Source of the DNA: Owenia fusiformis
Lineage: Eukaryota > Annelida > Polychaeta > Sabellida > Oweniidae
Direction: 5' to 3'
Length of the DNA stretch: 64,000 bases
Assembly: GCA_903813345.2 (NCBI GenBank)
Contig: CAIIXF020000012.1
Coordinates: forward strand, 21,900,184-21,964,183
Shown here: positions 36,101 to 43,900 of the stretch, piece after piece
Numbering within the stretch: the first letter of the stretch is position 1
How the letters are laid out: each line of letters begins with the position of its first letter
The notes under the pieces: generated by a model
The model's input: only the letters and a program-made list of their open reading frames with translations
Databases searched by the model: none
What the model was told of the DNA's origin: nothing
Translations under genes and position numbers: made by a program

Positions 36101-37078
36101 CTCCAAGCTGGACAAATCTTTCGATGACCACCTGTGTAAGGGGTCTAAGAGAATAAAATATAAATTAACTCACCAGAACCTGGGTGGACAAGAGGTTGTT
36201 GACTACACAGTCATCTCTTGTGTTACGCACACAAAACACAAAGAAGAGTTGCGAAAACATCAGGATGCAGATTACACGATTAAGTTGAATGTGGATATCA
36301 TCTACCGGTAGATTGCCCTGAAACAATAATGTATGGTCTTAAGTGAGACCAGAGTTTTTTTTACAACAATGACCTTGGTAGGCCTAGGCTTAGCCCTATA
36401 GAGATTTTTAATGTGTTTGCAAAAAATTCGGAGCAAAGTCGCATGGAAATCCCGAGCAAACAGCATTCACTTTTTCGGTGTTTGTTTTTTCATGTTCTTC
36501 TCCTAAAATATTTTTGCATATTTTTGTGACAGTAATTAGAAAAATCATATTTACGTTACATATTCTGTCAGCAAAAAAAAAACAAGCATGACTTTAGTTT
36601 CTTTTAAAGCATCTGAGGTACGTAAATTAACTGAGTCAATAGGGATAAATAGCCCAACGAGAGTCGGCGCTCTTGAAAAATACTTGGATCTTGTTTCCAA
36701 TCATGGTATTGATATCTTATCTCGTTCGAAGAACATATTTGACGTCTGTGCACAAATTGTGGGACAGATGACTTGACCATGATAGCATGACTTGACAGGC
36801 CTTTAGGTGTTCCCAGATTGACAGGCCTGAATCTCAGATATATAAATAAAGGCCCAGAGGTGCATAATGCAGGTTTTAAGTCAAAACAAACAGATTTTTA
36901 CCTGCGTTTCCAAATCATGTTTTGGAAAAAAGAAGCCAACAATCGCTGCAACGAGATTCAACAAAGACACCGTAACCAGCCACCATCTTCGGTTTCTCAT
37001 GGTGATCAAACCAACCAGAGTCCAAATTGCCACGACAACGTAGTCTTTGGTATCAAACATGCTTGCTTTTTCAGTCAT
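17866..37078 (-). CDS. Unrecognised multi-pass membrane protein, six exons, 329 aa
   Basis: Gene-level entry. Joining six exons (37078-36902, 36317-36174, 31830-31762, 23543-23349, 21026-20883, 18126-17866) gives an open frame of 59+48+23+65+48+86 = 329 codons. All introns are phase 0 and GT-AG. Hydrophobic segments lie near residues 13-27, 32-51, 74-89, 106-121, 135-151, 172-187, 204-222, 237-259 and 267-286, so 7-9 transmembrane helices are likely. There is no signal peptide. The C-terminus is a soluble Ser/Thr- and Arg/Lys-rich tail (TTTTTSRVTRSSKK). The first helix pair is separated by the basic turn MRNRRWW. I do not recognise the family and assign no function. It is head-to-head with the ACOX3-like gene. 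The start is the first ATG in frame after a non-ATG open stretch. Confidence 0.85.
18640..20700. repeat. ~140-bp tandem array with clustered AGGTCA half-sites
   Basis: About 15 units, each marked by GAATTTCTGAGAACAYGTAG, a poly-A/T stretch, TTTGAAGCAAGTTGAAAA and a TGACCT/AGGTCA cluster. Full units read TGACCT-TTTT-TGACCT-TGAGA-AGGTCA-TTGA-AGGTCA, i.e. two DR4-spaced pairs around an everted ER5 pair. Some units have lost one block. It lies in intron 5 of the minus-strand gene. An inverted relative is at 60533-61182. Confidence 0.92.
20733..20861. repeat. Terminal part of the array element: GACGCC/CAACCGCC repeats plus hairpin
   Basis: GC-rich (GCCGGACGCCAACCACC)n block, then CGGAGACCATAACAATATG and the hairpin TGTCACCAC-TTTT-GGTGGTGACA (20839-20861). 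The same order, inverted, is found at 60573-60690, so array, GC-rich block and hairpin form one dispersed element family. Confidence 0.85.
20883..21026 (-). CDS. Membrane-protein gene, exon 5
   Basis: 48 codons, phase 0-0, acceptor TATTTAAG, donor GTGAGT. It contains the polar FGVKPDDQ start, a hydrophobic segment (IYLAQIAAAFKIGLAFIT) and a DDKK loop. The donor lies only about 15 bases from the terminal hairpin of the repeat element at 20839-20861. Confidence 0.85.
21120..23280. repeat. Degenerate ~170-bp interspersed tandem repeat
   Basis: Repeated words AAAATGGCGGCCATTTTGAAA, GCCATCTTGAAAATT, GCATCAGCATATAAAATTTG and TTATCAAAGATTACGTTTT recur in the same order at about 170-bp intervals, at roughly 60-80% similarity by eye. 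Interrupted by the insertion at 21879-22741. Intron 4 of the minus-strand gene. Confidence 0.75.
21879..22741. mobile_element. ~863-bp insertion inside the 170-bp repeat
   Basis: The surrounding repeat is broken between AACTAAATCA and CACTG. The break is flanked by AATTC on both sides (21874-21878 and 22742-22746). The ends (TCGAAATCGTTGTTCCCTC, and the complement of GCGAACCGCGAAAAGGAG) are only loosely complementary. It holds a 74-codon open frame at 22350-22574 with no recognisable domain. Class unknown. Confidence 0.6.
23349..23543 (-). CDS. Membrane-protein gene, exon 4
   Basis: 65 codons, phase 0-0, acceptor CTTTTAG, donor GTAAGT. It encodes two hydrophobic segments (MLYGNIVLGLTATYHLI and LDAIIIYMSAFNLLAF) joined by a Lys/Glu/Arg/His-rich loop. 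Confidence 0.85.
23894..24683. mobile_element. 790-bp foldback inserted at TTAA
   Basis: Arms of ~290 bp (23894-24190 and 24385-24683) are imperfect reverse complements. Ends are CATGGGGTTACAAATAGTGC and the complement-like GGCACCATTTGTAACCCGGTG (last 20 considered). TTAA flanks both sides (23890-23893 and 24684-24687). A related sequence at 31283-31320 reads straight through (ATACCATCTTAAAGGGCC), giving an empty site. TTAA targeting is the hallmark of piggyBac and Kolobok families; which one is not decidable here. Confidence 0.85.
25270..25790. repeat. ~195-bp duplication with GCATAGCAAC words
   Basis: TTGCATAGCAACTGCATAGC and following CAGGTCAAAATTG, CTATTTTGGCTGCA and GATATYTTGA occur at about 25423 and 25617; a partial copy starts at 25274. 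Intron 3 of the minus-strand gene. Confidence 0.75.
25800..28680. other. Intron 3 sequence without coding signal
   Basis: AT-rich. The only internal structure noticed is a short duplication at 26895-27010 (GAAGGTGCCATTACRTTCAC twice, each followed by GCCTTGTAAG). No exon is supported. Confidence 0.5.
29643..30490. mobile_element. TIR element inserted in the foldback, 5-bp target duplication
   Basis: Begins CAATGGCGTAGCGTC and ends ACGCTACGCCTCTG, giving 14-bp inverted termini CARWGGCGTAGCGT. It is flanked by ACGGT (29638-29642 and 30491-30495). The opposite arm of the host foldback (28700-28730) shows the uninterrupted site. About 490 bp remain after removing the MITE nested at 30125-30476. 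It contains a C-tract and TTCGCTTCGCTCACTCGTGG. No transposase. Confidence 0.85.
30125..30476 (-). mobile_element. MITE family 1, copy 2, nested, 10-bp target duplication
   Basis: A 352-bp inverted homologue of 7812-8169, running TAGACTATATCC to GATACATACTA. It is flanked by ACGCTACGCC (30115-30124 and 30477-30486). The 10-bp duplication repeats the host element's own terminal sequence. An 80-codon minus-strand frame here is broken in copy 1, so it is not conserved coding sequence. Confidence 0.88.
30525..31761. other. Intron 3 with a dispersed repeat at about 31262-31380
   Basis: 31283-31370 is an inverted relative of 23840-23890 plus 24684-24720 and preserves the TTAA empty site at 31302-31305. 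A 130-codon minus-strand frame (31208-30816) has mixed composition, no splice context and no recognised domain, so it is left uncalled. Confidence 0.6.
31762..31830 (-). CDS. Membrane-protein gene, exon 3 (69 bp)
   Basis: Microexon-like exon of 23 codons, phase 0-0, with acceptor TTAATTACAG and donor GTAAGT. It encodes VSAMIINISIMTFMRP and completes the fourth hydrophobic segment begun in exon 2. It lies between introns of about 4.3 and 8.2 kb, so automated annotation could miss it. Confidence 0.8.
32672..34698. mobile_element. ~2-kb element with imperfect inverted ends
   Basis: GATACTGTAGATACACTTAA at the left is complementary to TTAAATGTATCTAAAGTAC at the right. Inner matches follow in order: ATTCACCTTTCNACAAAG with its complement, and TCAATGACGTCAATG with TCATTGACGTCAC. 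A local hairpin TGGTGGATTG-AAAAA-ATCCACCA sits at 32721-32743. No coding capacity seen. Intron 2 of the minus-strand gene. Confidence 0.6.
33757..33904. repeat. ~148-bp hairpin element
   Basis: GTTCAGGATATTGGGA is exactly complementary to TCCCAATATCCTGAAC, and weaker pairing extends outward (ACTATCCTATAG with TGTAGGATAAT). The centre holds CCCTCGGGACCTTCGGCCCTCACG-like sequence, also present in the hairpin near 52940. Nested within the 2-kb element. Confidence 0.75.
35342..36128. mobile_element. 787-bp foldback with central hairpin, next to exon 2
   Basis: Arms of ~390 bp pair along their length. TGTCCAGCTTGGGGGAGCA occurs at both outer ends and, as a tight hairpin, in the centre (35726-35783), so one word is present four times. 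The right end lies about 40 bp from the donor of exon 2 (36173). No coding capacity. Confidence 0.88.
36174..36317 (-). CDS. Membrane-protein gene, exon 2
   Basis: 48 codons, phase 0-0, with acceptor TTGTTTCAG and donor GTGAGT. It carries the third hydrophobic segment (VICILMFSQLFFVFCV). A donor 6 bases earlier (CCCAG/GTTCTG) is weaker and would drop two residues. Confidence 0.85.
36588..36776 (+). other. 62-codon open frame, unrecognised
   Basis: The frame from ATG at 36588 to TGA has protein-like composition (FKASEVRKLTESIGI, then VGALEKYLDLVSNHGI). It lies opposite intron 1 of the membrane-protein gene. No splice sites or homology can be shown. It may be a remnant of a gene fragment or chance. 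Confidence 0.2.
36902..37078 (-). CDS. Membrane-protein gene, exon 1 (start codon)
   Basis: 59 codons beginning MTEKASMF. It encodes the first two hydrophobic segments (YVVVAIWTLVGLITM and VTVSLLNLVAAIVGFFF) separated by RNRRWW. The donor GTAAAA follows an HDLETQ end. The open frame extends 8 codons upstream without an ATG, so 37078 is the best start. Confidence 0.82.
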
Positions 37079-37785
37079 ATCGCTAAATGTGCACAGTTTC
37101 AAACTTTCAAATAACAGATCTCGCTGAAGAACCCACGCTATCAGAGAACTGACGCTAATAAGTGCGACATCTATAAAATGACGTCAGGTCAAATATCTAT
37201 TTTGGGAATTCCCAATATAAAAAAGGCTTTCCCAATATGTTTTGATGAATATCGTCGATTTATTCCGAAAACAATTTAGCTCAAGATGAATAGGGTAACA
37301 CTCAAAAAGCAAGTATTATGATTGGCAAAAAATCGTCAACGATACGACAATAAGTACAAGGTTGTCAAAAGGGGGTGTGGCATGTTTACAAACAATTTAA
37401 AATTCTAACGAGTAGCAAAGGTCAAGGTGAGGTAAAGTCCAAAAGTAAAGTAAAATTAGGTCTCACTTATCCAACCTTTGGATATGAGGTTCAGTTATTG
37501 TAACACTATTCACAGAGTCGAAAGAATAGATTTTCACAGTACACTGTCATCTACTGACTGTAATATATCAGATTATTTGCTTACTAGTCTACACAATCTA
37601 AATCTAAGCTTAGTCTAAAATAATCTGAGTGCCTGTACTTGCAGCTTGTGACTGTCAAAAAGCATGAACTTTGTGATCCAGATCTCTCAAGCACAGATTT
37701 AGGATATAGTGATACACAGCATCTCGGCTTCAAACTCGTCAATACAACATATACGACAGATCCTGACCAATCCAAAGTAGACACA
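37079..37785. promoter_or_regulatory. Divergent promoter region between the two genes
   Basis: 707 bp separate the two start codons. A TATA-like TATAAAA (37172-37178) abuts a perfect palindromic CRE, TGACGTCA (37179-37186), followed by GGTCAAA. AGGTCAAGGTGA (37419-37430) and GGTAAAGTCC are nuclear-receptor-like half-sites. In vertebrates acyl-CoA oxidase genes respond to PPAR-type receptors; a similar control here is only inference. TTGCAG at 37638-37643 could also be a 3' splice site of a non-coding first exon. Confidence 0.5.
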
Positions 37786-37920
37786 ATGACGTCACCTGAA
37801 TTAAGTGACATTCTGAAGGATTTCCCCCCAGGCCCCCTTGATGAATACAGGAAAAGGGCATCTTTTGATTGGAAAAATATGAAGCTATTTCTTGAAGGAG
37901 AAGACATCATAAAATATAAG
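37786..37920 (+). CDS. ACOX3: ACOX3-like exon 1 (start codon)
   Basis: 45 codons, [20 protein letters not shown] onward to EGEDIIKYK, donor GTAGAT. The open frame continues upstream to 37639. This ATG gives an N-terminus of the same length as known ACOX3 proteins, where FP-RGPL/PPGPLD follows a short lead, so it is preferred. Confidence 0.88.
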
Positions 37921-40900
37921 GTAGATGTTACTTACTGAAAACTATGTCACATATAACATGTATATTGTATATATACTGTATATATATATACATTATTACT
38001 TCCTGCGAAAGTTATGTGGATTGATATAATAGCTTCCACACTACATGTAACTAATTTACTAATTACTACTAATTTAATTTAACAACAATGATTAATTGAA
38101 TAATCTTATCAATTTTTATGAATAAAGAGACAACATGCATATTTAAGAAATAGAGACTGAAGAGCAGGTATTACATGTATATCAGGGAATAAATACCGGG
38201 CCGCTAGCATTTTCTGTACCCCGAACACCCCAAACGATTCCCTCTAATACCTACATGTAATTCCTACAGTACTATCTTAAACCAAAGCCATGGCAAATTG
38301 GCATGCCCAAATTATTTAGAGTGAACCCCTGGGCCTACACAACCGAAGGGAGTTGAAAGCTTTTGAAAGCTTTTGTGCCTAGCCCTAAGGTATTTATGTT
38401 GTATACATGTATTATTGTATACATGTAATTCCTGATCTGAGGTCTTCATTTATTACAATTCGAACATGAAAACTCACTTCATTTCCTACTTTTGGTTTAG
38501 CACAGAACGACATACTAGTACAGACTAGCTAAGGCATTGTATTAACGAATAAATACTGGGTGAAACGTTTATAGAAGTTGTGAATACAATCATGTTTGAA
38601 TAAAAAATAAGCATATTTGACCACTATTTATGATTTGTCATATCAACCATCGCTATATGAAACTCAAAAGGGCTGACAAGGCAACTTTGTCTCAGCATAA
38701 GCAGACATGGGGGTGAATGAATAGTTAAATTACCTTATTGCACCCTCGTCTTATTCTCTTGTAGCATTATGTCTATTCCTGCATGGAGGGTGATCCTAAA
38801 CTAGGAAAGATCAGCTCTGAGACATTACCTTTAGAAGAGCAGCGTCGTCTCGTTATGACACGTAATAAGCGTTTAATGGAGTATGACTTTGAAGCCACTT
38901 GTCGTGAAAACACTATTCCCCCGAATATTCTTGGACAATGTCTACGAAGCTATGACAAGTCATTGAGCATGAAATACTCCCTCAACATGCAGGTAAAATA
39001 TGAACGATCACATAATTTATACATATCTCTTTGCTTAATTTTAGCACAACATCTGGAATAGGCTTGAAAATGACCCAATCTACACACATGGAATAGGAGA
39101 TTTATCTACAGATCAGTACAGAGAGCTGAATTTCAAGAGAGTTAAACGACTAATGGAGTTTGATTTTTTAGCTGATGAAGAGGTTTTGAGTAACCCTCTG
39201 AAGGCAAATGAGTTTGTAGGAGCAGTAGGCATGTATGATTGGTGTTTAAGCTCAAAAAACATGCTCAACTTAGAGGTATGACTACAAGTAATTCCACTAA
39301 TCAGTTGAAGGTGTTGTGAAGCCTGGTTGTCATGGTGTTGTCATCCCAACCAATATTTCTCCAGTAATATCAACTTTGGTAATCATGCAACAGATATGTC
39401 TCTTCATCTAAGAGTAGTTCAGGATTATACAGAGTTTATAAGAATGAAGAGTTTCTTGCAAAGCCCAATATGCTCACTGAACGTTTATTTCATATAGGCA
39501 TTCTTTTTGAGGTTTTCAAACAATCATTTTAAAACCTCAGAAAGAATGTCCATTGACCTCTATAAAGATGGAAATATCGATTTTCCAAAAAGGGATTGTT
39601 TAAGGAATAATATCATGAAATTGGCACTGTGTCTTTATTTTCACTATAGTATATAATTGTAAATGTTGACTGATATGGGACCCTTTGCCATTTAAGTTTC
39701 CTTTTAAAAGGTCATTGCATAAAAATCCTTATCTTGAATGCTTCACCCACAAGGGGGTAATTTGGGAATGCCCATGGGGTTTTAAAAAGAAGGAAATTTT
39801 CCTTTTATTAATCCTTCTTACAAATAAATGCCCATGGGCCTATTAGTGAGAAACCGTAGTTGACTATCTGGAGAATTAATGGTTGATGTATTAACATATA
39901 TACATGTACCTGTATGCTTGCTTCTCTGCTTTTGTGTAATTAAACATAACAATTAACAACCCTTGTGCCCTGGTTCCCATGCTTTCTATAAATCCATAAA
40001 CACTGAGATACATGTAGTCTCAAACCTTTAACTGTTCTAGCATTGGATCTGGACCACTATGGAATCTGAGCCCCTATTTACTCGGTCATTAAACACACCC
40101 TCTGTTGATGAACAGCGGAGGCTCATGTATCTCCGCTATGGGAAACTGTTACAATATGACTTCGATAACCCCCAAGCTTTAGTTCAGAACCCAGCCAGGG
40201 AACTAGAATTGCAGTTGGCCCTGCTTATGTATAATGGTGCCCTCAGAGCTAAATATGTCCTGAGCAAACAGGTATTGGATATTTATGTGATAATGCGCCA
40301 AGTGCTCGTGGGTTTGGAGTCCAAGGAAAATTATGAATTATTTGTTGCAAGTGTATGCTTGTGATATTTTCACTCAAGAGTCTGAACCCCGGTTGGAACT
40401 TGTTATGGAAGATTTTTAAACTGTTTAAATTACATATAAAGTGCATAAAGATGAAATATTTGGGGATTTTGAGTAACTTTTGTCATTAAACCATTTTACC
40501 TTAGTTTTCTCTCTTTGTTACATTGAAGATCAAACACATTGCGCTCACCAGGGGCCTCCCTAGTTGTTTTCAACTGCCAAACAATTTCACCTGTTTTGGT
40601 CAAAATATCTCAATACATATTTTGTCAGGGTACAAATAAAATTTCAATAGAGAAGCAACATCCTTCAATCAAAGGGATTAATTTATTTTTCACTTTATGG
40701 AAAGTGAAATACTTTTGGACAAATGATGGAGAAGCAAATAATATATAGAATTTCCACAGGGTGCAGTTACAATTGTTCTAATGCTGATGCAATTAACACT
40801 CAATTGTTCTAATGCTGCTGCAATCGATATTCAATTGTTATAATGCTGCTGCAATCAACACTCAATTGTTCTAATGCTGCTGCAATAAACACTCAATTGT

Positions 40901-43900
40901 TCTAATGCTGTTGCAATTAATATTCAATTGTTGTAATGCTGCTGCAATCAATTTTCAATTGTTCTAATGCTGCTGCGATAAACACTCAATTGTTCTAATG
41001 CTGTTGCAATCAATATTCAATTGTTGTAATGCTGCTGCAATCAATTTTCAATTGTTCTAATGCTGCTGCGATAAACACTCAATTGTTCTAATGCTGTTGC
41101 AATCAATATTCAATTGTTGTAATGCTGCTGCAATCAATTTTCAATTGTTCTAATGCTGCTGCGATAAACACTCAATTGTTCTAATGCTGGTGCAATTAAC
41201 ACTCAATTGTTCTAATGCTGCTGCAATAAACACTCAATTGTTCTAATGCTGTTGCAATTAATATTCAATTGTTGTAATGCTGCTGCAATCAATTTTCAAT
41301 TGTTCTAATGCTGCTGCGATAAACACTCAATTGTTCTAATGCTGTTGCAATCAACTCTCAATTGTTCTAATGCTGGTGCAATTAACACTCAATTGTTCTA
41401 ATGCTGCTGCAATTAACACTCAATTGTTCTAATGCTGCTGCAATAAACACTCAATTGTTCTAATGCTGTTGCAATTAATATTCAATTGTTGTAATGCTGC
41501 TGCAATCAATTTTCAATTGTTCTAATGCTGCTGCGATAAACACTCAATTGTTCTAATGCTGTTGCAATTAATATTCAATTGTTGTAATGCTGCTGCAATC
41601 AATTTTCAATTGTTCTAATGCTGCTGCGATAAACACTCAATTGTTCTAATGCTGTTGCAATCAATATTCAATTGTTGTGATGCTGCTGCAATCAATTTTC
41701 AATTGTTCTAATGCTGCTGCGATAAACACTCAATTGTTCTAATGCTGTTGCAATCAATATTCAATTGTTGTAATGCTGCTGCAATCAATTTTCAATTGTT
41801 CTAATGCTGCTGCGATAAACACTCAATTGTTCTAATACTTCTGCAATCAACTCTCAATTGTTCTAATGCTGGTGCAATTAACACTCAATTGTTCTAATGC
41901 TGCTGCAATAAACACTTAATTGTTCTAATGCTGCTGCAATCAATATTCAATTGTTATAATGCTGCTGCAATCAACACTCAATTGTTCTAATACTTCTGCA
42001 ATCAACTCTCAATTGTTCTAATGCTGGTGCAATTAACACTCAATTGTTCTAATGCTGCTGCAATAAACACTCAATTGTTCTAATGCTGTTGCAATTAACA
42101 CTCAATTGTTCTAATGCTGCTGCAATAAACACTCAATTGTTCTAATGCTGCTGCAATAAACACTCAATTGTTCTAATGCTGTTGCAATTAACACTCAATT
42201 GTTCTAATGCTGGTGCAATTAACACTCAGTTGTTCTAGCTGCTGCAATGAACACTCAATTGTTCTAATGCTGCTGCAATCAATATTCAATTATTCTAATG
42301 CTGCTGCAATCAACACTAAATTACTTTAATGATGCTGCAATCAATTCTCAATTGTTCTAATGCTGCTGCAATCAATTTTCAATTGTTGTAATGCTGCTGC
42401 AATAAACACTCAATTGTTCTAATGCTGCTGCAATCAATACTTAATTGTTCTAATGCTGCTGCAATCAATACTCAATTGTTCTAATGCTGGTGCAATTAAC
42501 ACTCAATTGTTCTAATGCTGCTGCAATAAACACTCAATTGTTCTAATGCTGCTGCAATAAACACTCAATTGTTCTAATGCTGCTGCAATCAATATTCAAT
42601 TGTTATAATGCTGCTGCAATCAACATTCAATTGTTCTAATACTTCTGCAATCAACTCTCAATTGTTCTAATGCTGGTGCAATTAACACTCAATTGTTCTA
42701 ATGCTGCTGCAATAAACACTCAATTGTTCTAATGCTGCTGCGATAAACACTCAATTGTTCTAATGCTGGTGCAATTAACACTCAGTTGTTCTAGCTGCTG
42801 CAATGAACACTCAATTGTTCTAATGCTGCTGCAATCAACACTCAATTGTTCTAATACTTCTGCAATCAACTCTCAATTGTTCTAATGCTGGTGCAATTAA
42901 CACTCAATTGTTCTAATGCTGCTGCAATAAACACTCAATTGTTCTAATGCTGTTGCAATTAACACTCAATTGTTCTAATGCTGGTGCAATTAACACTCAG
43001 TTGTTCTAGCTGCTGCAATGAACACTCAATTGTTCTAATGCTGCTGCAATCAATATTCAATTATTCTAATGCTGCTGCAATCAACACTAAATTACTTTAA
43101 TGCTGCTGCAATCAATTCTCAATTGTTCTAATGCTGCTGCAATCAATTTTCAATTGTTGTAATGCTGCTGCAATAAACACTCAATTGTTCTAATGCTGCT
43201 GCAATCAATACTTAATTGTTCTAATGCTGCTGCAATCAATACTCAATTGTTCTAATGCTGCTGCAATCAATACTTAATTGTTCTAATGCTGCTGCCATCA
43301 ACACTCAGTTGTTCTAATGTTGCTGAAATTAGCATTCAATTGTTCTAATGCTGCTGCAATCAATACTCAATTGTTCTAATGCTGCTGCAATCAATACTCA
43401 ATTGTTCTAATGCTGCTGCCATCAACACCCAATTGTTCTGTGTTGCTGCTATCAACACTCAATTGTTCTAATACTTCTGCAATCAACACTCAATTTTTCT
43501 AATGCTGCTGCAATCAACACTCAATCATTCTAATACTTCTACAATCAATACTCAATTGTTCTAATGCTGCTGCCATCAACACCCAATTGTTCTCCCCCCT
43601 TAATTTTTTTATCTTTAAATTTATCATACTTTTCCATATATCATTTTGAAGCTCATGGAAAATGCTGATCACCCTGAAAAATTCAATAATGAAATCTTCT
43701 TAATAAAATTCCTACAATGTTTCTTGTAAGGTTGTAGTTGACCTTTGATTACGTTAAAACAAGTGAAATTACCAGGTATAGTGAATGAAAAGTGAAAAGT
43801 TGATACTGCAGTGACAATGCCAACATTGGGTGATTTTGATGTTTCTCAATATCATTACAGAGTAAAATGTGTTACATTCAGGTTAGCCTTTGAAGCAGGG

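Noticed and set aside
40030-40800. 31-bp satellite derived from the exon 4 acceptor (AACTGTTCTAGCATTG versus AATTGTTCTAATGCTG)
   Set aside because: Similarity is limited to about 12 of 16 bases and the array starts ~500 bp downstream of the exon, unlike the junction-seeded arrays. Not convincing.
40770-43592. CRISPR-like regular repeats
   Set aside because: There are no unique spacers: the whole 31-bp period is repeated, the host is clearly a spliced eukaryotic genome, and no cas genes are present.
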